A stretch of DNA of 36,075 bases, taken from positions 1 to 36,075 of IMG/VR virus record IMGVR_UViG_3300027969_000015; one strand, given 5' to 3'. The translations under genes were made by a program, and so were the position numbers. Source of the stretch: a virus. Below, one piece after another: positions 22,552-27,971 of the stretch. The notes under the pieces are model-generated. The model ran no database searches. It was given only the letters and a program-made list of their open reading frames with translations, and had not been told where the DNA came from. Every line of letters begins with the position of its first letter. Within the stretch, counting starts at the first letter, position 1.

Positions 22552-23026
22552 TGCGTGTTATGTACCAGTAAGCAATCAAAGCAGCATCTGCGCGGCCATC
22601 GTCCTTCGCACGCTTGAACAAATCAGCTTTGCTTGGGAACAGTTCCATAGCACGCATACGGCTTGCATCCTTACCCGCTGCGCGGCCCACAGCCTTCGTC
22701 CAGGCGGCAGGGGTGACGTAGGTGCTTGGGAAGTGCATAGCGGCCACAACGCCCTCAATAATGCCTGCGCTGCGCCCAAAATTGAACATGGAAACAGACC
22801 CGTTCCCGGGGAGTGCGCCAACCTTCTCAATAACAACGTGCGCTTCATTTCGCGGATACCAGCCATCTAGTATGTCCACCAAGGTCACCGCTGAAATATG
22901 GCTCTTCATCGTCTTGCCAGATGCAATTTTCAGCGTAGGCATATCCACTACACAGTCCAGCACTCCATCCTCAAAGAATGCAATGGCTCCGCTGATGCCT
23001 GGGTCGATGCCGATAACGAAGCTCAC
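22544..23026 (-). CDS. RuvC-like Holliday junction resolvase
   Basis: 160 residues, GTG start at 23026 in a GTGA overlap with the transporter stop. The RNase H-like fold is recognised by VIGIDPGISGAIA (D8), VVIEKV (E67) and the C-terminal KDDGRADAALIAYW (D142/D143 and D147), matching the spacing of the four acidic residues of bacterial RuvC (D7, E66, D138, D141). PGNGSVSMFNFGRSAGIIEGV is also typical. It resolves branched DNA produced by replication and recombination before packaging. It is phage-encoded, so junction resolution need not rely on the host. Confidence 0.9.
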   Translation of the reverse strand: MSFVIGIDPGISGAIAFFEDGVLDCVVDMPTLKIASGKTMKSHISAVTLVDILDGWYPRNEAHVVIEKVGALPGNGSVSMFNFGRSAGIIEGVVAAMHFPSTYVTPAAWTKAVGRAAGKDASRMRAMELFPSKADLFKRAKDDGRADAALIAYWYITRNA

Positions 23027-23493
23027 TTAACTTTCCCCAGCAACACAGACCAAACATATCCACCAGCGACCTTAGCGGCAAATTGCAGGGCAATGATTTC
23101 CGGCATCAGCACACCGAAAGCAATGGTCGGGAACGCCACAGAGTCAACTGCTGCACCAGCAACATTGGACACATTGGCACGCTTGAACCATGACCCTGTC
23201 ACCTTTGAGAACACCGCCCAATCGGCCAACGCCGCCAGCGTGAAAGATGCAGCAGATGCTACGGCAATCATGCCAGCATCCTGGTTCAAGGCATAGGTCA
23301 GGATGCCGCTGACTGAAATCAAGACCGCCATCTGCCACGCCTTAATCTGCATTTGCAACCAATCCCGTAATGCCAGGTCAAGGCCAATAAACAGAAACGC
23401 ATTGATAGGACTGACCCAAACGCCAAAGGTGGCAATGGATAGGTTTGCCAATGTCATGGCAATGGCGTAGACAATGATGGCGGCAATCAGCAT
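23023..23493 (-). CDS. VUT/YhhQ-family queuosine-precursor (preQ0/preQ1) transporter
   Basis: 156 residues from the ATG at 23493, chosen because it starts a membrane segment (MLIAAIIVYAIAMTLANLSIATFG) and overlaps the previous stop by only 7 nt. About five or six hydrophobic segments. The motifs ATFGVWVSPINAFLFIGLDLALRDWLQ, AALADWAVFS and RANVSNVAGAAVDSVAFPTIAFG are the diagnostic ones of the VUT_1 (PF02592) family. E. coli YhhQ imports 7-deazaguanine queuosine precursors. It is shorter than YhhQ (221 aa), as phage versions can be. The overlap with the DpdA-like gene strongly suggests joint function in 7-deazaguanine use. Confidence 0.88.
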   Translation of the reverse strand: MLIAAIIVYAIAMTLANLSIATFGVWVSPINAFLFIGLDLALRDWLQMQIKAWQMAVLISVSGILTYALNQDAGMIAVASAASFTLAALADWAVFSKVTGSWFKRANVSNVAGAAVDSVAFPTIAFGVLMPEIIALQFAAKVAGGYVWSVLLGKVK

Positions 23494-24167
23494 AAAACTT
23501 CCTGTAGTGGTTGATTTTTCCAGTGTGCTGGTGGGTTTGTTGAGTCGATGCGTTTTGCCATGCAACCAGCGCATTCCAAATGCTCTGCATGGTGCAGCGC
23601 AACATTGGTCGAATCGGCACTTGCCAAAGGCCACGGGCCGCTTGATTGCCCAAGCATACGCATTCCATGCACCCAAGGGATTTGCTTGCCGTAAGTGTTC
23701 ACCAGGGCGTTGAATGCCTCGTCCATACGGTGACACCACTTGGATGTGCCAATCTGCCAAAACTCACCAGCCGACCCAAAGCATACCCGTCCCCAAGCAT
23801 CGCACAATTCAATCAGGTAGGAAATCGAAAGTCCGAGATGCCAAACTGGAATGCCCATCTCCTTGCGGAAAGGCCAAGACTTCACCATTTCGCGCTGCTC
23901 GTCTTCCGACCCGTCAATCACGTCAGGCACAACACCCCAATGCGGATGCGCCAGCAAGGGTTCCACCCAGCCATAAAACCCATCGCGGTCAAAGGGTAAG
24001 CCTCTCGTCTTCGCGCTGAATGCGCCGTTGTCCAACATCAAAGATTGACCAATACGCAAGCAACGTTTGAGATCATCGGGACGTGCATACGACACACAAA
24101 AGTGCTTGCCGCCCATTGTCTCTATGGCCTTCATGGGACTGATAGGCGTCCCGTGATAGTGAATCAC
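23487..24167 (-). CDS. DpdA-like (TGT-fold) 7-deazaguanine insertion enzyme, putative
   Basis: 226 residues from the GTG at 24167, which overlaps the regulator stop as GTGA and has GGAGAGCC upstream. Conserved pieces suit the tRNA-guanine transglycosylase / DpdA superfamily: LMLDNGAFSAKTRG with D46 (the substrate-binding Asp position), WGVVPDVIDG with D82, PVWHLGLS, WVHGMRMLG, and LASADSTN with D185 at the place of the nucleophilic Asp. A CxxC (C199, C202) with nearby His residues may be a remnant zinc site. In bacteria and several phages DpdA exchanges guanine in DNA for preQ0-type bases. It is shorter than bacterial TGT (about 375 aa). Assignment is by motif and by the adjacent precursor transporter, so fairly but not fully secure; acting on tRNA is the alternative. 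Confidence 0.72.
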   Translation of the reverse strand: MIHYHGTPISPMKAIETMGGKHFCVSYARPDDLKRCLRIGQSLMLDNGAFSAKTRGLPFDRDGFYGWVEPLLAHPHWGVVPDVIDGSEDEQREMVKSWPFRKEMGIPVWHLGLSISYLIELCDAWGRVCFGSAGEFWQIGTSKWCHRMDEAFNALVNTYGKQIPWVHGMRMLGQSSGPWPLASADSTNVALHHAEHLECAGCMAKRIDSTNPPAHWKNQPLQEVLC

Positions 24168-24394
24168 TGCTGGCTCTCCTTCTGCAACGCCAGCAGCCTG
24201 GCTTCCACCAGAGCATCGCAAGCCTCTTGCAGATTGATAACGGCGCTGTACAGTGGAACGACCTTGCCGGTAGACCAGCGGCTCACCTGGGCCTTGTCAA
24301 TGCCTGCGGCGTAGCTGACGTCTGACAAGGTGAAACCTGACCTTTCCGCTTTCTCGCGTATGGCTCTGATTGCAATTTGTGTAGTGGATTCCAT
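24164..24394 (-). CDS. Cro/CI-like helix-turn-helix regulator
   Basis: 76 residues from the ATG at 24394. A helix-turn-helix is visible in FTLSDVSYAAGIDKAQVSRWSTGKVVP (about residues 18-44), the usual HTH_3 layout with a Q-V-S-R-W recognition helix, and there is no further domain, so it is Cro-like in size. AAGGAG lies upstream, about 14 nt from this ATG. It is the first gene of the leftward early unit, and the upstream divergent region contains a 22-bp palindrome over a promoter, its likely operator. It probably controls the divergent early promoters; without an integrase gene, lysogeny is not shown. Confidence 0.82.
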   Translation of the reverse strand: MESTTQIAIRAIREKAERSGFTLSDVSYAAGIDKAQVSRWSTGKVVPLYSAVINLQEACDALVEARLLALQKESQQ

Positions 24395-24415
24395 GATTAG
24401 ATTATCATCTCCTTG

Positions 24416-24444
24416 TTGACGCATTTTACACGGGAAAGTATAGG
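24416..24444 (+). promoter_or_regulatory. Sigma70-type promoter for the rightward early unit
   Basis: TTGACG (24416-24421), exactly 17 nt spacer, TATAGG (24439-24444). The -35 box has five of six consensus bases. The -10 box lies inside the 22-bp palindrome. The first downstream gene starts at 24538, so the leader would be about 85 nt. Confidence 0.6.
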
Positions 24445-24453
24445 TAGTTTCCC
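24432..24453. promoter_or_regulatory. 22-bp palindromic operator candidate
   Basis: The sequence reads GGGAAA-n-TA-nnnn-TA-n-TTTCCC, symmetric at 16 of 22 positions with a four-base centre, the form expected for a dimeric Cro/CI-like protein. It covers the -10 box of the rightward promoter and, on the other strand, a TATACT hexamer that could be a leftward -10. Binding would block both. Confidence 0.7.
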
Positions 24454-24475
24454 TAATGCATTTCGCAACTGCTGT

Positions 24476-24505
24476 TTGTGATGTAACTGTCAACTGCGAT
24501 ATGAT
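24476..24505 (+). promoter_or_regulatory. Second candidate rightward promoter
   Basis: TTGTGA (24476-24481), 18-nt spacer, TATGAT (24500-24505). The -10 is good, the -35 moderate. The spacer holds AACTG repeats (GTAACTGTCAACTGC), possibly a further regulator site. It would start transcription about 25 nt before the first gene. Confidence 0.4.
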
Positions 24506-24537
24506 TCACTCATCAACAACGCAACTGGAGCAACAAC

Positions 24538-24669
24538 ATGACAACACTTACCCGCACCTCAGTAACTGGCAAGCAACTGACCTACCAAGTCATTGCCTAC
24601 AAAATCATTGGCACTAAAAAGTACGCAGTTTGCTTGCGTGATGGTATGCAAGTTCTTCTGCCGGTGTAA
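24538..24669 (+). CDS. Small early protein (43 aa)
   Basis: 43 residues, starting MTTLTRTSVTGKQLTYQV and ending QVLLPV, with GGAG 8 nt before the ATG. It has a beta-like hydrophobic pattern and is mildly basic. No family recognised. It is the first gene of the rightward early unit, where small proteins that interfere with host functions are often found; that role is not shown here. Confidence 0.65.
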   Translation: MTTLTRTSVTGKQLTYQVIAYKIIGTKKYAVCLRDGMQVLLPV

Positions 24670-24695
24670 CCCTATCATCAACAACCGGAGTAAAT

Positions 24696-24995
24696 ATGAA
24701 ACTCACAGACTACCAGCGCAACCAGCTAAAGGCTGCCGCTTGCTTTGGAGGCGATCAGATTGATATGGTTGCCGCTAGCTTGCAACGCGAGAACCCTGAT
24801 GCATTTTTGCGCGAGTCGGAATTGCACCAGCGCAACTTCTACCATGAACCAAAAAGTTACGGGTCACCCGTACCCCACCGTTCCTACGTCCAGCGCTTGG
24901 TGGTTCGCCGCCGTGAGCAGGACAATGAGCAACGCCAGGTGATGGATCAGAACCACTACCTTCAGCAAACTTTTCAAATCGGAGTCGGAGCATGA
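24696..24995 (+). CDS. Early hypothetical protein
   Basis: 99 residues, ATG at 24696 with CCGGAG upstream (7 nt). A helical start (YQRNQLKAAACFGGDQIDMVAASLQRENPDAF) is followed by a His/Tyr/Arg-rich middle and a basic stretch RLVVRRREQDNEQRQ. Not recognised. Its stop overlaps the next start (ATGA at 24992-24995), and it stands second in the early unit. Confidence 0.68.
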   Translation: MKLTDYQRNQLKAAACFGGDQIDMVAASLQRENPDAFLRESELHQRNFYHEPKSYGSPVPHRSYVQRLVVRRREQDNEQRQVMDQNHYLQQTFQIGVGA

Positions 24996-25078
24996 AATCC
25001 TTAATCCTTGACGCGCTGCTTTCAGCAGCAATCCTTGCCGGTTTGGTTTACGTCCTTGCACAATGGTGGTTCGCATGA
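24992..25078 (+). CDS. 28-aa membrane peptide
   Basis: Only 28 residues, nearly all one hydrophobic segment (LILDALLSAAILAGLVYVLAQWWFA), so it would be a single-pass membrane peptide. The ATG sits in an ATGA overlap with the preceding gene, and its own TGA overlaps the next ATG in the same manner, with GGAG upstream. The coupled position on both sides supports it as a real gene. Function unknown. Confidence 0.6.
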   Translation: MKSLILDALLSAAILAGLVYVLAQWWFA

Positions 25079-25305
25079 AAGTGAAAGAATTGATTGAGAA
25101 GCTGCAAGACTTTGACCCCGAGGATATGGTTGTGCGTGATGGATATGAGGGAGGAGTGTGCGAGGTCATAGACATCAGTCTGAAGACTGTGGCGCTCAAC
25201 GCCAATCAGGCTTGGTATTACGGCGACCATGAAATACTGTCTGATGGAGTGTCATTCAAGCAATACCCTGATAGCGCGAAAGCAAGAGTCGTATACATAA
25301 CTTAG
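25075..25305 (+). CDS. Early hypothetical protein
   Basis: 76 residues from the ATG at 25075, in an ATGA overlap with the membrane peptide. KVKELIEKLQDFDPEDMVVRDGYEGGVCEVIDI is a pattern I have seen in many short phage and plasmid proteins (KELIxxLxxxDPDxxVxxxxxEG), generally of unknown role. An acidic first half is followed by NQAWYYGDHEILSDG. Probably an accessory early protein. Confidence 0.75.
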   Translation: MKVKELIEKLQDFDPEDMVVRDGYEGGVCEVIDISLKTVALNANQAWYYGDHEILSDGVSFKQYPDSAKARVVYIT

Positions 25306-25316
25306 GAGAGCAAGCA

Positions 25317-25565
25317 ATGATGAACCCACTAGAAATTGAGATCAAGCGCACCGTGTTCGCGCACCTTCCCGCCGTTGGGAATATTGGCCTCATCTCGCGT
25401 GAAGAGTTGGCGACTATGCTGCATACCGCTTGCACCGATGCCGCACTTGCAGGCTGGGCGCGTGGTACTGAGACGGCACAAAAGCGCTTAGACCAGGAAC
25501 TGGAGATCCTGCGCCAGGAGTTGAAAGCGATCCAGACTGAACTGGCGTATGCCAAGGCGAATTAG
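25317..25565 (+). CDS. Early hypothetical protein with C-terminal coiled coil
   Basis: 82 residues. The first part (EIEIKRTVFAHLPAVGNIGLISREELATMLHTACTDAALAGWARG) is followed by a strong coiled-coil-like helix (QKRLDQELEILRQELKAIQTELAYAK). TAGGAGAGC lies 8 nt before the ATG. No family recognised. Confidence 0.65.
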   Translation: MMNPLEIEIKRTVFAHLPAVGNIGLISREELATMLHTACTDAALAGWARGTETAQKRLDQELEILRQELKAIQTELAYAKAN

Positions 25566-25625
25566 CCTAGTCGTTGTGGCGCTCTGCGCCATGCTGTTTT
25601 TATTCGATTCACCGGAGTACGAATC

Positions 25626-25811
25626 ATGGATACAGATGATGAGATTGAGTCCTGGGCCAGCATTGTCCTGGGCCTGATAGCGACATTGTTCTTCTTTATC
25701 GGAGTCGTTGCCGTCATAGTCTCGGCCTGCATGGCCTGGGGCTACTACACCTATGAACCCTTGTGCGGCACTGTCGCCGCGCTGTTCACCCAGGAGTGCA
25801 AGCTAACATGA
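25626..25811 (+). CDS. Small membrane protein
   Basis: 61 residues with an acidic N-terminus (MDTDDEIESW) and a long hydrophobic stretch ASIVLGLIATLFFFIGVVAVIVSACMAWGYY, so one or two membrane segments. ACCGGAG lies about 12 nt upstream. Two C-terminal cysteines (PLCGTV, QECKLT) could lie outside the membrane. Its stop overlaps the ATG of the next gene by 4 nt. Not recognised; an envelope-targeted early protein is possible. Confidence 0.62.
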   Translation: MDTDDEIESWASIVLGLIATLFFFIGVVAVIVSACMAWGYYTYEPLCGTVAALFTQECKLT

Positions 25812-26020
25812 TCCATATCCTTTACATACCCGTCCTGTTTGTCTGCATGAATGGCAACTGCGAGTTCATGCAGGCGCAGACCTCATACAAATCAGAGCAG
25901 CAATGCCGCGCCTCAATAGACGTGCAAAAAGAAAATTTGCAAAAAATGGCGCTCAAAGGTGGTCAGATGGTCACGCTGATTGAGGGCACTTGCATCACGC
26001 TCAAAGGTGGGATGCTATGA
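25808..26020 (+). CDS. Small Cys-containing envelope protein, early copy of a two-member family
   Basis: 70 residues from the ATG at 25808 (ATGA overlap with previous stop). A hydrophobic start (MIHILYIPVLFVCM), then a pattern C-x5-CEF-x3-QT-x-Y-x5-C-x3-I and, near the end, GTCIT. The same pattern occurs in the minus-strand gene 27744-27971 of the lysis region. Four conserved cysteines after a membrane or signal segment suggest two disulfides in the periplasm. Not assigned to a named family. The stop overlaps the next gene's start (ATGA). Confidence 0.7.
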   Translation: MIHILYIPVLFVCMNGNCEFMQAQTSYKSEQQCRASIDVQKENLQKMALKGGQMVTLIEGTCITLKGGML

Positions 26021-26397
26021 CCGGATTTGAATCAAAGAGTGAAGCGGCTGCGGACAAGCAGAAAGAATATGACCCGTGCCTTCATTGCATCAAAGGCGTT
26101 GTTTGTAGGACACCGAAATGTGGTCGCCTTGCGTTGCCACTTGACCATCCATTTCGTAATGCACAGCCAGCGCAGGAGCCTGTGGCGCACGTTTATTTGT
26201 TTGACCGTGCGGGCAGACCCCTCATTGCGTGGAATAACGCTAAAGGCATCAAGATAGGCGACAAACTCTACACCGCACCATCACAGCGCGAATGGGTAGG
26301 GCTGACAGATGAGGAGATTGACGCATGGACACCAGAAATTCACGTCGTAATTCGCGCCATTGAGCAAGCCTTGAAGGAGAAAAACGGATGCGCCTAA
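26017..26397 (+). CDS. QPAQEPVA-module protein 1
   Basis: 126 residues, ATG at 26017 in an ATGA overlap. A Cys-rich N-terminal part (DPCLHCIKGVVCRTPKCG, possible zinc binding) is followed by AQPAQEPVAHVYLFD, then KLYTAPSQREWVGLTDEEIDAW and a C-terminal helix. The PAQEPVA ... LYTAPxQR ... LTDEEI architecture is very common in small phage accessory genes of Betaproteobacteria phages; to my knowledge no function is established. It shares DNA-level repeats with the next two genes. Confidence 0.75.
   Translation: MTGFESKSEAAADKQKEYDPCLHCIKGVVCRTPKCGRLALPLDHPFRNAQPAQEPVAHVYLFDRAGRPLIAWNNAKGIKIGDKLYTAPSQREWVGLTDEEIDAWTPEIHVVIRAIEQALKEKNGCA
26164..26187 (+). repeat. QPAQEPVA-encoding repeat, copy 1
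   Basis: 24-bp unit beginning CAGCCAGCGCAGGAGCC. Identical copies are at 26556-26579 and 26727-26750, and a copy with two changes at 27095-27118. All four are in the same frame within three consecutive genes. Confidence 0.9.
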
Positions 26398-27020
26398 CCC
26401 GTAAAACCGACCACACTCAACTACTGGAAATGCTTGCTTATCGCGCCGAGTGCTTTCCAAACTATCCGATTGGCGGGCACATTCCCGAAGTGTTTGCCGC
26501 GCTTGGCAGGCCAATTCCGATTGGGGATTTGTTGGCACAGCCACCCCTGCCAGTGCAGCCAGCGCAGGAGCCTGTGGCGTGGGCTGACCTTGTAAAAGAG
26601 GCGCAACAAATCGTGAAATCAAAATTTCTGTGGAAAAAGTTTATTGATAAAACACCACTAGCAAACGACATTGCTTGTTGGATGGCTGACTTTGCTCAAC
26701 AGCACACCACACCACCCCTGCCAACACAGCCAGCGCAGGAGCCTGTGGCGTGGATATGGAAAGATATGCGCGGGCAAGACATTGTTAGCTTGTTTGAGCC
26801 ACGATTTAATTCAATTCCTCTCTACACCGCACCATCACAGCGCCAGCCGCTGACGGATGAGACAGAAGCCGTAATTGCAGCAGCAAAAGCAGCAATGGAT
26901 GCTAGTTTCGAAACCAAAAACAGGGAATTAGACATATCAATCCCCGCACACCTTGCCGCTGCTTTGAGTTTACGGCTTGATGAGTTTGAAGCCGCCCACA
27001 ACATAGGAGCCAAGCCATGA
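26388..27020 (+). CDS. QPAQEPVA-module protein 2 (two modules)
   Basis: 210 residues, start overlapping the previous gene by 10 nt. An N-terminal domain (RKTDHTQLLEMLAYRAECFPNYPIGG, ending in GDLLAQPPLP) precedes two copies of PxQPAQEPVAW at about 56-66 and 113-123. A unit WIWKDMRGQDIVSLFEPRFNSIPLYTAPSQR and a C-terminal helical part (EAVIAAAKAAMDASFE, HLAAALSLRLDEFEAAHN) follow. It looks like a mosaic in which interchangeable units are strung together by a Pro/Gln linker. Function unknown. The stop overlaps the next start (ATGA). Confidence 0.75.
   Translation: MRLTRKTDHTQLLEMLAYRAECFPNYPIGGHIPEVFAALGRPIPIGDLLAQPPLPVQPAQEPVAWADLVKEAQQIVKSKFLWKKFIDKTPLANDIACWMADFAQQHTTPPLPTQPAQEPVAWIWKDMRGQDIVSLFEPRFNSIPLYTAPSQRQPLTDETEAVIAAAKAAMDASFETKNRELDISIPAHLAAALSLRLDEFEAAHNIGAKP
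26556..26579 (+). repeat. QPAQEPVA-encoding repeat, copy 2
   Basis: Identical to copy 1. The upstream CCACCCCTGCCA context is also shared with copy 3, so this pair is longer at DNA level. Confidence 0.9.
26727..26750 (+). repeat. QPAQEPVA-encoding repeat, copy 3
   Basis: Identical to copies 1 and 2, preceded by CCACCCCTGCCAACA. A second shared segment, CTCTACACCGCACCATCACAG, recurs at about 26269 and 26820 downstream of copies 1 and 3. Confidence 0.9.
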
Positions 27021-27217
27021 AAAAGCTAACGCGAGACGAGACCGAGCATGGGCAGCACTACTACCTTGCGTCTGAAGTTGATGCGCTATTAGCACAGCCA
27101 GCGCAGGAGCCGGTGGCTTATGTAACGGGAACTTATGGTGGTAGGTTTGTAGTTGCGCCGCTGAACCCTGCAATGGTTTTGCCTATTGGCATGGCGCTTT
27201 ATGCTGGTCCAACATGA
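27017..27217 (+). CDS. QPAQEPVA-module protein 3 (short)
   Basis: 66 residues. A basic-acidic start (MKKLTRDETEHGQHYYLASEVDALLA) runs into the fourth QPAQEPVAY copy, then YVTGTYGGRFVVAPLNPAMVLPIGMALYAGP. The ALYAGP ending corresponds to the LYTAP unit of the neighbours. It reads as a one-module relative of the preceding genes, overlapping both neighbours by 4 nt. Confidence 0.72.
   Translation: MKKLTRDETEHGQHYYLASEVDALLAQPAQEPVAYVTGTYGGRFVVAPLNPAMVLPIGMALYAGPT
27095..27118 (+). repeat. QPAQEPVA-encoding repeat, copy 4
   Basis: Same 24-bp unit with two substitutions relative to copies 1-3 (CCGGTGGCT at the end in place of CCTGTGGCG). Confidence 0.85.
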
Positions 27218-27426
27218 TCTGCCCGCAATGCAACGCCTGGACTCGCGTTTTGGAGACGCGGCACAAATACGACAACCAGGTCTACCGGCGCTATGAGTGC
27301 GCCAATACGCACCGCTTTTCAACTATGGAAAAAGTTGTCCTACGTCCAGTTAAACAATCACTGAGCCAGACTGAAGCTGGGCAAGTGTCATCCCACCCGT
27401 GTACTGAAAATGCGGAAACTCTTTGA
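27214..27426 (+). CDS. Zinc-ribbon protein resembling the NrdR N-terminus
   Basis: 70 residues. CPQC at 3-6, then VYRRYECANTHRFSTMEKVVL. The spacing C-x2-C ... RRxxCxxxxRFxTxE is that of the NrdR zinc ribbon, except that the second pair here is Cys plus His. The ATP-cone domain of NrdR is absent. It could bind DNA or the polymerase as a small regulator. It ends the rightward unit, in an ATGA overlap with the previous gene, and its last 77 nt are antisense to the end of the endolysin gene. Confidence 0.75.
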   Translation: MICPQCNAWTRVLETRHKYDNQVYRRYECANTHRFSTMEKVVLRPVKQSLSQTEAGQVSSHPCTENAETL

Positions 27427-27766
27427 ACGTCTTCCAATCTCCAGCCCATTCTAGGCCGCAAGCCTTGCCAATTTCGCCCACTTGCTTCCAGACGCCTTGA
27501 TCGTCCCAGATGGCCTTGCCGTTGACCAACGGCACGACATCCAAGGCGCAGCGCCAGTTGTGCCAAGATTGACCGGCCTTGGCTTTGGTCACAATGTTGC
27601 CTGGTGCTGTGCGGCCCTGGGCGTAAAGAGCGTTTTGGCTTTCGCTGTCGCGGTAAGTGGAGGTCACCAGCAAGTCAATGCCCTTGGCCTTGGCCGCTGC
27701 AATAAACGCCTCTGCCCGTTGCTTAACGGGCGGTGCTAGGTCATCAAGGTTTCGAGAATTGATCAT
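27350..27766 (-). CDS. Endolysin, M15-family L,D/D,D-peptidase
   Basis: 138 residues. A VanY/CwlK-like M15 peptidase: SxYRDSESQNALYAQGR at about 36-52, the zinc ligands in SWHNWRCALDVV (H69, D76), then GLEWAGDWKTFKEFPHFQY with the catalytic acid region and H119. Family members cut peptide cross-links of peptidoglycan. No signal peptide, so access to the wall would depend on the holin-like proteins encoded just upstream. It is the last gene of the late unit. The 3' end overlaps the convergent zinc-ribbon gene, and no terminator is visible between the two. Confidence 0.92.
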   Translation of the reverse strand: MINSRNLDDLAPPVKQRAEAFIAAAKAKGIDLLVTSTYRDSESQNALYAQGRTAPGNIVTKAKAGQSWHNWRCALDVVPLVNGKAIWDDQGVWKQVGEIGKACGLEWAGDWKTFKEFPHFQYTGGMTLAQLQSGSVIV

Positions 27767-27971
27767 TTGTTACCGACTTGTAAGGTTGTTTCAAATCCAC
27801 ATAAACGTCAATGCAAGTGCCTTCTGCACGGGCGTGCGTGTTTTGCAAGTACCAATCCACCTTCTCGTTGATGGTTTTGACGCAAAGCGCCCTGTCGGTG
27901 TAGATGGTTTGCTGCTGGAGGAATTCGCACTTTTCCAGCACGCAGATGTACATGACCGGAACCCAAATCAT
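27744..27971 (-). CDS. Small Cys-containing envelope protein, late copy of the two-member family
   Basis: 75 residues. A hydrophobic start MIWVPVMYICVL, then CEF-x3-QT-x-Y-x5-C-x3-I and a GTCID near residue 51. These are the same landmarks, in the same order, as in the plus-strand gene at 25808-26020. It overlaps the endolysin gene by 23 nt and the upstream gene by 4 nt, so it is part of the lysis cassette. A disulfide-bonded periplasmic or membrane product, perhaps acting in envelope disruption, is plausible but unproved. Confidence 0.7.
   Translation of the reverse strand: MIWVPVMYICVLEKCEFLQQQTIYTDRALCVKTINEKVDWYLQNTHARAEGTCIDVYVDLKQPYKSVTNDQFSKP

Noticed and set aside
23494-23760. N-terminal extension of the transporter gene
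   Set aside because: The extra 89 residues are hydrophilic, overlap the DpdA-like gene in another frame, and the membrane protein starts naturally at the ATG at 23493.
24164-24394. The regulator as proof of a temperate lifestyle
   Set aside because: No integrase, excisionase, att site or partition genes were seen; a Cro-sized regulator alone also fits lytic timing control.
25591-25680. Small plus-strand frame starting MLFLFDSPEYESW between two early genes
   Set aside because: No clear ribosome binding site, and it overlaps the well-supported membrane protein gene in another frame.
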